A stretch of 33,039 nt of DNA from Triparma columacea (Eukaryota > Sar > Bolidophyceae > Parmales > Triparmaceae). The stretch's first letter is position 1. Each line of letters begins with the position of its first letter. The notes under the pieces were generated by a model. That model searched no databases, was not told the origin of the DNA, and saw nothing but the letters and a program-made list of their open reading frames with translations. A program made the translations under genes and the position numbers. This document shows, one piece after another, positions 10,535 through 21,297 of this stretch. The DNA is taken from the NCBI GenBank assembly GCA_030267965.1, contig BRYA01001260.1:1-33039 (forward strand), in the 5' to 3' direction.

Positions 10535-12037
10535 TCACCTCTTCATCGCCGTCTTTCGTCCCAACCAGATCCCAAACGTCCCCATGGCTATGCCAGCGAG
10601 GAAGACGTGGCGTTTCCTCAATTCCTTTTCTTTCTCAATTAAGACGATGTCGTCATATGCGGATCCACCCTTGCTAATATCGTACCACTTCACCGCCCAA
10701 GGGCTCTCCCTTGAATTCAACATGAGCTCCTGGAGGTCCCTAAAGAGCCTGTGTGCTGCGTCGATCTCTTCCTTGAAGATGCTCAGACTCTCCACATTGA
10801 TTCCGATGGGCACTCCACTCCCCACGATTCCCGCGAGGACCTCCTTGAAAACCTCTTGCAGAATCCTGCAGCTCTCCTTGACAGGTCCCGTGTCCCTTAC
10901 TCCAGCCTCTAGACCGGCAGTCTTGGCCCCGAGTATGCGAGCCTTGACGTCCTCGGGAACGTGCATGCCTAGCCATTCGATAAAGGTCAAAGTTTTTTGG
11001 CGGCCACAGGGGGCAAAGGTCAAAATCACCTTCTTGGGGGAGACGTCGAGGCTGCAAGGAGAAGGGAGGTTAGGATAGGTTGTAAAAAAGAAGAGATCTT
11101 GGCAGGTTGTGCTCCTCCGGCGCACAATTACTCTCACCTCCTGCAAAGCTCGCCATAGTCTATAATCAGCCTGATGATTGGTCCAGGGTTGAAAATTCCC
11201 TGGGTGACAAACCATTCTGCTCCGTAATTCTGCTTCCGCATCATGTTGAGGTGCTCGTTGTTCTTCTTGGTGTGACGCTCAGCAATGGCAACACAACCGA
11301 AAGATGCATTGGCCTTTGCCTTGACCAAGGCTGACGCCTCCTTTAGGCCGCATCCCGAGTATTCGCGGGAAGACGTGGGGGCACCGACGAGGACGAAGGA
11401 ATTGTGGTGGAACATGTCACAAGCGTCATCCAGCCACTTCTCAAACTTCTCAAGAGACGACTCAACAACACACTAGGAGGGGGCAGGGGGAGCGAAAAGG
11501 TCGGAAGGGCATTTGCCAGAGTTAGCTACAGGCCATGTATCGCATTAAGTCGTCGCTGCGCTCTTCCTCTTCATTCTCCTCACCTTGTAAATCATGCAAC
11601 CCTTCCCAGAGCGTGAGGGAAAAAGTGAACCGTACCAAGACGGATCGAGGGTCTTGCGGAATGGGAACGGTCTCTCCATCTTCGTGCGCCCAGCCTCGTC
11701 TTGAATGTCGTACACAATGAACCCATCAGTCGCAAGCACTGCAGAACGAGAGGCAAACTTTTCACAGGTAGTCTCTGCCTTCACAACATCAGTCCCATCG
11801 CGAGGAGGAGTACATCCGAACAGGAATGTTGGAACTAGGCGAGGGGAGGGTTAGAGACTGAGGGAAAACTAAAAATGCTTTGAGTTTCAGGACAGTCGGA
11901 GAACATGCAAGGAGATTAAAGGGGTTTACGAGATGGTAGACGTTTTTTGAAGGGAGTCACGGGGATAACGCTTCACCCTAAATATCTGACATACCTGTTC
12001 GATCTTCTAGTTGGTCCCGTAAAGTGCGCTTAGTCAT
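10535..12037 (-). CDS. Methylenetetrahydrofolate reductase-like protein with C-terminal membrane anchor
   Basis: Minus-strand exons are 12037-11995, 11834-11584, 11472-11138 and 11051-10535 (1146 nt, 381 aa), with all phases consistent. It resembles the divergent MTHFR-like branch of the flavin-dependent TIM-barrel family. Supporting motifs are FGCTPPRDGTD near the start, YDIQDE followed by RPFPF, LVGAPTS, VAIAERHTKKNNEH, a GAEWFVTQG segment, and the late FAPCGRQKTLTFIEWLG. Canonical MTHFR reduces methylene- to methyl-tetrahydrofolate; whether this divergent form does so is unknown. The last 25 residues, after a charged helix, are a single hydrophobic segment (VFLAGIAMGTFGIWLG) and a basic tail, which looks like a tail anchor. 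The antisense frames have no better claim. It is divergent from the rhomboid gene with 193 bp between starts. Confidence 0.75.
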
Positions 12038-12230
12038 TTCCAAATTTTGAGCTTTTTGTCATAGCTTGAAGGAAAAGGAGGACCTCAACAGAGCGTCTAT
12101 TTTTCACACACGGTCTTCTTCCACCGTATTATTTACCGTTATCACTTAATTAGAGACCTCGTCCCTCTGTAACTTCAATTTAAGACCCATCTGGCGAGAC
12201 CTCTCCCTTAGATTTGTTTTCAACACAGCC
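12038..12230. promoter_or_regulatory. Shared divergent 5' region (MTHFR-like / rhomboid)
   Basis: These 193 bp hold both 5' ends. The centre (about 12120-12160) is AT-rich, and no defined element beyond that is recognised. Confidence 0.4.
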
Positions 12231-13193
12231 ATGCAGCATCTGCAAAGCTCGAAGTTACCTTTAACAACATTCCTCACAGTTGCAGTATGTGTGTGTGTTC
12301 ATGCCGTCATTTTCCTATGCTCCCTCAATGAGCTCTCTTTTGCATTCTCTCCGAGGCTGGTTTTGTTCAACTTCGAGATCTATCGAATGGTGACTTCCGT
12401 GTTTGTTCATGGCGGTCTGCTCCACATATTCTTCAACATGAGCTCCACTTTGTACATCCAGGCTGCCCTCGAGCAACAGCACAGTTCTCTGTGTTGTGCC
12501 TTCCTCATAGCCTCTCTTATCATTCTCGTTGGGGTGCTGCAGCTGATCCTCGCCACAACACTTTGGTGCGTTGGCTCCACTGGGAGCATGTCCGAGAATG
12601 CGGTAGGCTTCTCGGGTGTCCTCTTCTCCCTCCTTCACCTGCATTCTGCCCAGGCTTCGAGCAGGTCCATCTATGGCTTCGTAGAGGTTCCAGGTTGGGT
12701 GTACCCCTGGGCTCTGCTCGTCCTCATTAGCGTAGTCATGCCAAATATTAGCTGGCAAGGACACCTTTGTGGCCTGGTGGCAGGAATCCTCGTGGAGAGG
12801 GGAGGCATGAAGTGGATGTTCTTAAGCAAGGCTACATTCTTGGAGCTCGACGACGCCATCGCACCCCGTCTAGCCTCTATCCTGCCCCCGAATTTGGAGT
12901 ACGTTAGGACAAAGGAAACGTGGGCGGGCTTCAATAACACGGACGATGGGACCTGGAGAGTCGTAGTGGGGGGGTTTCGGTTGGCTTTGAAGATAGTCAA
13001 GATGGTGGTGGAGACTGGGAGGGAGATGCTCGTTGGTAGCGGCGGCGGGAGTGATGGACGGGGAAATAGCGGGAGCAGTGGCGGGAGTAGATTTAGACGA
13101 AGAGACACCACGCAGGCGGCAGCAGAGAGGAGAATGAACAATGGAGAGGAGGCGGAGAGGCTCATGGGAGGTGGAGGGGACGGCGCAGTTTAA
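12231..13193 (+). CDS. Rhomboid intramembrane serine protease, RHBDD1/RHBDL4-like
   Basis: This single-exon gene encodes 320 aa. Rhomboids cut membrane proteins within the bilayer using a Ser-His dyad. HGGLLHIFFNM (about 61-71) is the conserved TM2 His/Asn region, GFSGVLF (about 125-131) holds the active Ser, and QGHLCGLVAGI (about 179-189) holds the active His. Hydrophobic segments from about 12 to 190 suit a six-TM core. The arrangement VGFSGVLF, a loop with FVEVPGW, then the final helix matches RHBDL4-type proteins, which cooperate with p97/VCP in ER-associated degradation. The last 120 residues are soluble, with a Gly/Ser-rich linker and then RDTTQAAAERR (291-301). That motif fits RX5AAX2R, the VCP-interacting motif. 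No intron is needed. Subcellular site (ER) is inferred. Confidence 0.88.
   Translation: MQHLQSSKLPLTTFLTVAVCVCVHAVIFLCSLNELSFAFSPRLVLFNFEIYRMVTSVFVHGGLLHIFFNMSSTLYIQAALEQQHSSLCCAFLIASLIILVGVLQLILATTLWCVGSTGSMSENAVGFSGVLFSLLHLHSAQASSRSIYGFVEVPGWVYPWALLVLISVVMPNISWQGHLCGLVAGILVERGGMKWMFLSKATFLELDDAIAPRLASILPPNLEYVRTKETWAGFNNTDDGTWRVVVGGFRLALKIVKMVVETGREMLVGSGGGSDGRGNSGSSGGSRFRRRDTTQAAAERRMNNGEEAERLMGGGGDGAV
13101..13133 (+). other. VIM-type p97/VCP-binding motif in the rhomboid tail
   Basis: Codons for R291 to R301 give R-DTTQA-AA-ER-R, an exact match to the VCP-interacting motif RX5AAX2R. It lies in a predicted helical, soluble C-terminal tail. Binding itself is not shown by sequence. Confidence 0.6.
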
Positions 13194-13349
13194 CAAAGTG
13201 TTTGTTTTTTAAATGTATCGACGCCATATCTTACACGAAAACCCTGCTGCTCAACACATTCAAAGAGCTCCAGACATCAGTCAGCTTCTCTCTCTGGATT
13301 TTGGACAGAATAAGATAAACAAATTTTCCTTTGTACTACGTTCATTGAT
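13194..13349. other. Tandem spacer between the rhomboid and ERD2-related genes
   Basis: This AT-rich 156 bp must contain the rhomboid 3' UTR and the promoter of the next gene. No other feature is visible. Confidence 0.4.
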
Positions 13350-14836
13350 ATGCAGCAGGGGCAAGATATGTACGTAATTACCCCCCCCCCACACACCCAA
13401 CCCCCCCATCACACCCCAAATGATGTAAAAAATTGCCACGTTGGGGAAAGTGTTGATCATCCTCACCCCATCTCACACCCCACAGGTACGCACGCCGGCC
13501 TCATCCTTCACCAGCACCAGCTGGCACCAACCCTTACCTTCAACAACAGCCTCCTTATTCAAATTACGGAGCCCCAACCGGATATCCCCAGACAAATAGC
13601 TTTAACGCAGGAGCACCTGCCAACAACGGCGCGTCCGTCCCTTCGTTTGGCGCAGGAATGGGAGGTATGGGCGGTATGGGCGGGATGAACGGGGGCGGCT
13701 CGATGCCTCATTCAGACAACAACAAGGGGAATCTTGGAGGTGGAAAGACTTCAGATTTGACGAGAAAAATTCAGAAGACCTTGAAGGATCTCGGCGTCAC
13801 TTCAAAGGTGTGTATACACCCGTAAAATTCGGTGTTGTTACTACCTCTGCTCACCCCCCCTCCCCCCCCCAACTTCACAGGATCACCCCCTCAAGCTCTG
13901 GGGAGTGTACCTGGTCTTCATCGTCATTACATACTTTGTTTTCTCCGGTGGTGACTTCTCCGTCCTCCTCACGGTTGCCTCCGCGACTCGCTCTTTCGCC
14001 TTCCTAACGCTCCTTATATCCCTCTTCATCTCCTCCTCCTCCTCTTTGGTCTCCCTCAAGACCCTCCACCTCTACCTTTGCGTCTTCGCCTTCCGCCTCC
14101 TCTCCATTTTTCGCCACGAGGGCTATCTCCCCTACGACAAGACGGGCGATTGGTTCTATCACTTTGTCGAGTTCACCGCCCTGGGCTTCACCGCCTTTAC
14201 GGCCTACACGGTCCACGTGACCTTCAAAAGCACGTATGAGCCCACTCACGACTCCTTCGGCGGCGGCGTCGGAGGGCTCCCTAGCCAGTTCGGAGAGGTG
14301 AGAGTTAACGAACTGCGTGACTTTGGGGTCTAAATCCTAACTCCAACTTACCCCTTTCCCCAGCTTGTCATCCTCGTCCCCTGCGCCCTCCTCGCTATCC
14401 TCATTCACCCCACCCTCAACTCCGATTGGATCTCCGACGTGAGCTGGACCTTCTCCATGTATCTCGAGTCCATCGCCGTCCTCCCTCAGCTCTACCTCTT
14501 CCAGAAGGGCAAGAGCAATATTACCATGCTTACAGCCCACTTTGTGGTCGCCCTCGGCCTCGCTAGGGTCTTTGACGGAATCTTCTGGATGAGATCCTTC
14601 ACTGAGCTTACCTCCTCCAACGGGGGCAAGTTCCCCGGCATCGTGGCGCTCATCAGCCAGCTAGCGCACCTAGTCATGATTTGCGACTTCTTCTGGTACT
14701 ACGCGAGGGCTCTGAAGGAGGGAGGGACAGAAATGGTCCTTCCGACCAGGTGAGAAGACAAGAGAGGAGGTGTGTTGCTGCCGCTCACTGCCCACTAACA
14801 CCTCTCCCATCCTATCGCAGCGGGAGTATGGTGTAA
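13350..14836 (+). CDS. ERD2-related protein (KDEL-receptor family, plant ERP-like) with N-terminal extension
   Basis: Exons are 13350-13369, 13486-13807, 13881-14297, 14364-14749 and 14821-14836 (1161 nt, 386 aa). The family comprises seven-TM Golgi/ER proteins that return K/HDEL ligands to the ER. FKSTYEPTHDSFG, SMYLESIAVLPQLYLF, LTAHFVVALGLAR and MICDFFWYY match the conserved KDEL-receptor pattern. Details such as LLAILIHPT, LGLAR and the ending LPTSGSMV sit closer to plant ERD2-related proteins than to true ERD2. Retrieval activity is therefore uncertain. The first 100 residues are an extra soluble domain, Pro/Gln/Tyr-rich then Met/Gly repeats (GMGGMGGMGGMNGGG), ending in a basic helix. 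The first exon (20 nt) and last exon (16 nt) are very small. The start ATG is the one whose splicing at 13369/13370 restores the frame. Confidence 0.83.
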
Positions 14837-14905
14837 ATAATGGATGGAAAAAACTCGAAAGGTTGCGAAAGTTGAATCTATTTCTTTTTCTTCTGTTTAC
14901 CCTCA
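14837..14905. other. Very short convergent 3' spacer
   Basis: Only 69 bp separate the two stop codons, so the 3' UTRs of the ERD2-related and SET genes very likely overlap. Confidence 0.5.
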
Positions 14906-17900
14906 CTAGTTCATCCAACCGCCGCAATTAAGCTCTCCGCAGCCGCACCTGAGCTTCTTAGATTCGTCGATCTCCCTCTCAAACATGTAGTCATAGCAGA
15001 GCTCCTCCCCCCTCAGGATGTCCCTCTTCGCATAAATAGCAATCCTCAACTGCCCCCCAACTTCAACCTCTTGCGTGTAGCAATTAGGATTACAGCTATG
15101 GTTCAGATATCTCGCAACTCCGCCCCTCCTCGTGGCATCTATCACCATGCCAGACTTCCCAAGCCTGAACATGTAGTCATCGATCTTGTTCTTCTCGTAC
15201 ATTGTCTGCCTCCTGTCGGCGACGTGTCCTCTTATGAGCTCTCCAACGTATTCTATCACGAATCCGTCCCTTTTTATATCCACGTTCGCGAATACTCCCC
15301 AGCCGTGAACTATAGACCTCGCGAATCTGAAAAAATAGCAAGGGTGAGCGAGGGTAATGGGTGAAAATTCGGGCCATGACATCAAATCATACCGCGCAAC
15401 CCTTTCCACGACTCGCTTCGCTCGCCGTTTCGCTCGACCTTTCGCTCACAACAATTACTCACCTAACTTTGACCCCGCGTCCATCCATTGGATCCCTATC
15501 CTTCGGCCAACCGCTCTCCTCAAAATCCCTCCTCTTATTGGCCCTATTAGCTCGCGCCCCCCCATTCTCAATGACTCTCCCACTGAGGTGTAGGTTCCTG
15601 TTGTTATCAGAGTATTCCGGATTCGAGACGCTCCAGCTCGCCAGTGGCTTGGCCCTCTCGAAGGGTAATTCTCTGGAGCACGAAGTTTTGACGGCCTCGT
15701 TGTTTTTCCTATTTTCCAGCAGACTCTTCTTCGACGCTCGAGTCTCATTTTCCATCTCCCTCCTTTCCTTGTTCAAGTCCGCCTGGGCAATCCGTGCCCA
15801 CACGTGAGGCTTCCCCTTCCCAGTGCCATCTTGGCTCTGGAGGAGGATCCCGTCTACAGTCAAGTCGTTCTTCCAGAGGGAAGCGACCCTCTTCTGTATT
15901 TCAACCTCGATACCCTCAGAAATACGCGTGTATGTCACCGGTAATTTTGTCATCTCGTCCCTCTCCCAAATGACGTCGATTTCATCCTGGAACTTGAACT
16001 CGGACTCGTCCACAGGCTCATGCATCTGGGCGGGCTGCCTGGCATTCGACCTTGATCTCCCTCTCATTGGCTGCGGCTGTGTTTGCTTCTTTGCAGACGA
16101 CGGCTTCTGTTTCTTGTTCTTTCGTTGTGCTAGTTGAGGGCTGGCTCCCACAAGCAAACTCTCTTGGTGATCCTTAAGAAGCTTCCTCCAACTGGACAAT
16201 CTCGCCGCTTCTATATCGTCTTCTTTTGCGTCGATGACAAGCAGCTGAGAGATCTGCCTATTCTCTTCGACCCCGTCAAACACTACCGAAGCACAATTGG
16301 AAATGTCGTCTATCATGATAACCATTCCCCTTCGCTTTTTATTACCGCTCCCGTTCCTGTTCTGCAGAGTTACAATCTGGCCGATCATAATATCCTTCCT
16401 GATGTACGATAAGGGACACATGGGAGGGTCGGCAAGGTTTGAAGCTCTGGGGGACCCAGAGCCACCGGTGCTGACGCTTGTCGCGCCATTGGGGTTTATT
16501 CTGGCTGAAAAGGCACTCGAATGATATGCGTCAAGAGGATTCACCATCGAACCGAAGAAGTTAGTCGACTTCCTCTTGCGCTGTCCCTCCTCAATGGGGC
16601 TGTCCCTCCTTGGTTGAATTGGACGCGGGGGCTGAGACGGGCGCGGTCTTTGACCTTTTTCACTTGCAGAGCGACCTCCAGAGTCGCGTTTTTGATGTAG
16701 CCCCCCGTCTGCAGGCTTCTCGGAATCAAACGCCGGCTTGAAATTCATGAGTTCATCTTCGACACGTTGATTGTTGTCCTTGGTTGACGTCGTTGTAGTA
16801 TTCGTAGGCGCGAAATTGGTGCTGGTAGTCGTTGACGAAGTAGACGATGCGATGACGCTTGATCGTGCGGGTTCTTCACTGGGTGTTGCTGCCTTCTCGA
16901 GCGGCAGCTCCGTGGGCGGGTCCGTGAAAACGGGAACTGAAGAGACCTCGAAGCCAAAGAAAGAAGCTAGAGAGAGCACGTATTGAGCCAAACCGTTGGC
17001 TGAAACGATGTAACCCTTGAGGGAATCGTTATTTGAAACACCTGGGTCCACTGCCAACCACCCGGAGGGAGGTTTGGTGTACAACATTTTGGAGAACTTG
17101 GGCTTTTGGGCAGAAGGGTGCCTCACGAAGTCATATTTCCTGGTCAAGTACACAGCTAGTTCAGTAGCCCCCATTGTCTTGTCGGCCGAGGTGACGCTAA
17201 ATTGTTTCGACTCTTCCTGATTTGGGTTCCTGGTCCTCATTATTGCCAAGTACTCGTTGACAAAAGCCTCGACGGCGGAACTGACAGACGCCTCTTGCTT
17301 GAATTGATCCAAAAGGACCGCCTCCTTCCTCTCCCACACGGAAGTCCTTGGAGCGCTGGCCGTCAGGAGGAAGGGTGAGCCGATCTTTTTCTTGTCATCT
17401 CCGTCAGAATCGGACAACCCGGGCGCTGATAGCGACGCACTCAGTGATTTGGATTTACTCGCCTCCCTTGGCTCCTTCGGCTTGGGGTCCATCGGCTTGT
17501 TTGTCCGTTTATTCGTCTTCCTGTCCCCCTTGGTCTCATTCTTTTTGACCAATTGGCCATTGCCAAAGAAAGTTTCAGCATCCACTTGTATGATGATCCT
17601 ATCGAAGGTGACATCTCCTTCAGTATCTCCATCGTCGTACCCGACGACGGCTTTGTCCTCCTTGTTAACGTGCTTAATGTCTGCAACGTAAAAATCACCC
17701 GACGCGTTCTCCCACCTCGCGTGGCACTTCTTACCCTTGCGCGTGTGCTTTGCTTTGAGAAGCCCCTTTTCCTCCAAGCTTGACAGGCGGACGTGAATAG
17801 ATCGGAAAGAGACCCGCTGCGTCTTCTCGTCGTCAGAGTACTTAACTTCGACAGTGCCCTCGTCGGGATGCAAATCCAATATGATGCACTCGTATAGCTT

Positions 17901-20900
17901 CTTTTGAGCGCCCCACTCGGCGTAAACCTCGGTCCCCGTCCAAATCTTGTCTTCTGGTTCATCTTCGCGGGTAACGACCCTGACAAGAAAATCGAACTTC
18001 ACACAATTGAGGCTCATGGTGTGCGAGACCAGCAAACCAGTTTCTGAGGAGGCATCAAACGTCACTGTGACCTCGTCGTTGCCGTGAATTTCGCTTATGA
18101 CCCCCTTGTGGTACTGCAGACAAGCGAAGCGATAGTCGGTTAGAAGTGCCGCACTATGCCGGAGAAATTAGTACATCCACTCTCACCTTTCCCTTCCCCT
18201 CCCACATTGCCCTGCACCTCGTCCCGACCTTAATATTTCTCTCGACCTTCTCGACCTTCTTGCCATCATCGATGGACCTTAGGGGGAGGATCGCATCGTC
18301 AATATTCTTTTCTGCAACTAAGACGTCTCTCTCATCCAGTATTAAGATTTTCCCGCAGTACTCGACCTTCACCAATCCTGGCTTGTCTTTGACATTCTTG
18401 ACAAACTTCCCGGTCTCAGAAATGTCAAGCTTGTCGAACTTCCAGCACTTAACCAGCATTCCGGGCTTCCTAATTTGGCGGGGTGTAATCTGAGCGAGTG
18501 TATCAACCTCATCGTCGTCAAGGAGGGCCTCGAAGGTGTCCTCTATGCCGAAGTGGTCGACGTCGGGCGTTGAATTCGTCATCTCTGTCCTACAAAAATC
18601 GGGAAGCGTGAAGGCGAGGGGCAGAAATTTCTGCAACGAGCGAAGCGCGTGGCAAAAGTTGTCCGAAAGTCGGTTAGCATGATTTCAGTAAGGGGGGGGG
18701 GGGTGACGTTTAGGAATGAAATATCGTCCGTCTTGTCAGTCCTCACCTCCTCCTTTTTCAAAAGCTTCTTCCATAGCGAGCTATCCGGCATCTCCTGCTG
18801 CACAGAATCCAAGTATTTTTGGGCTTGACTGTTATCCGCCGCGCACTTGAAGCAGTAGAACATGCTCCCGTGCCATACCTTTGTCCGGATGTTTCTGCAA
18901 AGTAGCGTTTCCCATTTAGAGCAGAGTGGATGGAAATTGCACTTGCAACCGTGGCAGACATTACCCCATTTGTTATCTATTTTGTCCAAGCACGTCGGGC
19001 AAAGTCCCGAAAGCAGCTTTTTCTGCGACGAGCGAGTTGCGTTAGCAAGTTAGAGTGCCGTCGCTGCGGCACCGAGTAATACGCTCACAAAATTGCCAAT
19101 TTTTTGGTTTTAACCCTGTCCATCTCACCTCTTCCATCGACTTCACCATCTCGTACTGTGTTTTTGCCTTGATGATTTCCTCATCGCCGTCGTCGTATTT
19201 GACCAACGGGTGCGGCATCTCGTAGCTGCGACGAGCGAAACCCGAATCGTTAAAGGATGAGCTGAGCTACCGAGATACCGTCGCTAAAGCCGCTTTGCTT
19301 AGTTTTGACCATTCTCACCTGGACTCTCTAACTACTTTACCGAAGTAATATTTTTCGTCCTCTTGCCACCACACTTTAATGCGGTCTCCCCTCTTGAGGA
19401 GGGCGTTAAAGGCCACCGTCTTCTTCTTCCTCATCTTCTTTCTCCATTCTTTATCGTTGTCGTCCTTCAGCTTCTTCTTCTCAACTAGTTCTTCGCTGAT
19501 GGGGACACCCGTCGCCTTGGCCTCTATCGAAATCTGTTCAAAGTACGTGTCGAACATGGTCCCGTCGACCTTGTTGACTCCCGTCCCGAGTTGGGTCCCA
19601 AACAAGCTTTCGTAACGGGTCCACTTGAACTCCGCGCAATTGTTGCACCCGCAGACATCGGCACACACGGGACATTCACCATGCGGGGTGTTCTTGGGGA
19701 AACACGTCTTGCAAGTGTAGTGAGAAGGGTCACGCGAGCATTTCCCCTTCTCGGATCCATCCTCCTGGTTTATTTTGTCGAACCTTCTACATTTATGGCA
19801 GCACTCCCCCTCCACCAAGCTTTGTCCGTCCAGCAGCGTCGGCCTATATATATCAATCCCATCCACATAGCAGTATGTCGCGAACGGCGAGTTGAGCCGC
19901 GTGCTGACGGTGGTCAGAATGGAGTGCAGGGTGATGGCCCCGAGGGGCACGTTCACCATCATTGAGGCAGGGCTTGGGGGAAGGTTCTCACCCGAAGGCG
20001 GCGCCGGGGAGTAAAACAAGACCTCGTTGGGTGCATGGTTACCCGAGATCCTCCCTCGCTTGGTCTGCTCAGGCAGTATGACGACCTTGCAACAGAGGGA
20101 GGCGTTCTTGGAGTCCTTGAAGATCACCTTCCCGAACGCCACATGCCTACCTTCCCCATTCTTCGTGTCCCTCAGGCGCTTGTTTTTGAGGTACCAGTTT
20201 ATGTTGGACATGACCCCCTTTGAGGCAGGGTAAAAGTCCCCGAGGTCCACTCCGGCTAGGGTATTTTTGATCCGAGTTAGGGCCTGGAGCTCAGCGGTCG
20301 AGGAGGGGACGTAATCCACTTCGACCTCGAAGTGGTATTTGTTGAGAGATATCTGGCGGGGGAATAGCATTGGGTTGGCGTTGGAGGGGTTGGGATAGGA
20401 GACCTTGTAGGTTTTATTCTGGTAGCTGTGGTGGGGTGCAGTGGGGAAGGGTAAGGAGGAGGGTGAGCTTCAGAATCGACGACTACATCGAGCTACTGTT
20501 GGGACTACTTCAAGGGGTCACAACCTACCTCAAAATGTCACAAAGGACCCACGGAAAGTCCTTGGCAACATGCTGTTTCTTGAAGCTATTCTCCCTCAGC
20601 CTAAGCCTCAACCTCCTCCCAATAAGGTTGAACTCGCAGTCTAGGTTGTGAAGGGGCTTCGTGAATATAGGTACCGTGCCGAACGCCCTTTTAGGCTCCG
20701 GGAAGAAGGGATACCCAACAAGGGAGGGATCAAACGACACAAGCCCATCCTTTTCAATCGCCGCGATGGCGTCGACCTCAGAAAGTCCAATCCCGACCTC
20801 CTTCCGGGACTTGTCCTGAACGTTGACCTCAGAGTTTCTATAGAAGGACACATCAGAAGCGAAGGATGCGGGCAATGTCCATTGAGGCAGGTAGGGGACA

Positions 20901-20956
20901 GACGAGGACAAACTGGAAGTCTCAGGAGTCTGAGCTACTACATTCTCTCCCTCCAT
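14906..20956 (-). CDS. SET-domain histone methyltransferase with CDCA7-like Cys-rich, PHD-like and Tudor-like modules
   Basis: Minus-strand exons are 20956-20529, 20425-19319, 19225-19129, 19022-18747, 18630-18187, 18113-15463 and 15326-14906 (5424 nt, 1807 aa). The C-terminal SET domain (about 1668-1795) shows HGWGVFA, YVGELIR, YLNHSCNPNCY and EELCYDY, followed by a post-SET CGCGELNC. This is trithorax/SET1-type lysine methylation machinery, probably acting on histone H3. A Cys-rich block (about 351-406, CCHKC to GCNNC) resembles the 4CXXC zinc finger of CDCA7-type proteins. Exon 4 (545-636) carries a PHD/RING-like set (CPTC, CHGC, HPLC, CFKC). Five to six Tudor/agenet-like beta segments lie at about 486-533, 693-743, 769-805, 841-894, 911-951 and 1350-1400. 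In between are Ser/Thr/Lys-rich linkers. It is divergent from the C2 gene. Domain names outside SET are pattern-based. Confidence 0.87.
18114..19318 (-). repeat. Group of introns sharing a common 3' terminus
   Basis: Read on the coding strand, introns 19318-19226 and 19128-19023 both end in TCGCTCGTCGCAG, intron 18746-18631 ends in TTCGCTCGTTGCAG, and intron 18186-18114 ends in a variant (TTCGCTTGTCTGCAG). Each has a TAAC element 20-45 nt upstream, usable as a branch point. The first two also share GTGAGA starts and a GCGACGG block. The first ABCC intron (ends at 4934) has TTCGCTCGTCACAG. Confidence 0.55.
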
Positions 20957-21297
20957 CGTCAGAGGATGGGAGGGGAGGGGGGAAATTGAAAGAATAAAAC
21001 GGGGCAACGCGTATGTCAAACGGTGAAAGGAATGGAAGAGATGATTTTGAAGGGGCCTAGCAAGGCAATTGTGGCGGTGATGATAAAGGGGAAGAGACAG
21101 AAGGAACAAAAAATCAAAATTGTCAAAAGTCCAAGTCCGACCTGGGCTCATTTTGCCCTCCACTTCCAAACTCTTTTTGCTCTCTGGAACGTGAACTTCT
21201 TTCAGTGCAAATAACAGCACAGCATAATCGAATCCGCTAATAATCTAAGGGACTCTTTGGAGTATTTAGATCCGCGTGTCCAATAGTGTGATTTGTG
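20957..21297. promoter_or_regulatory. Shared divergent 5' region (SET gene / C2 gene)
   Basis: These 341 bp lie between two divergent starts. The side next to the SET gene has G-runs (about 20965-20985) and the middle is A-rich. In-frame ATG codons upstream of the SET start exist (up to 21220), but that extension is low-quality sequence, so the ATG at 20956 is preferred. No RNA gene is seen. Confidence 0.4.

Noticed and set aside
18582..18582. Alternative acceptor giving exon 5 of the SET gene a start at MTNSTPD
   Set aside because: The acceptor at 18631/18630 keeps phase 0 and has the TTCGCTCGTTGCAG end shared with neighbouring introns.
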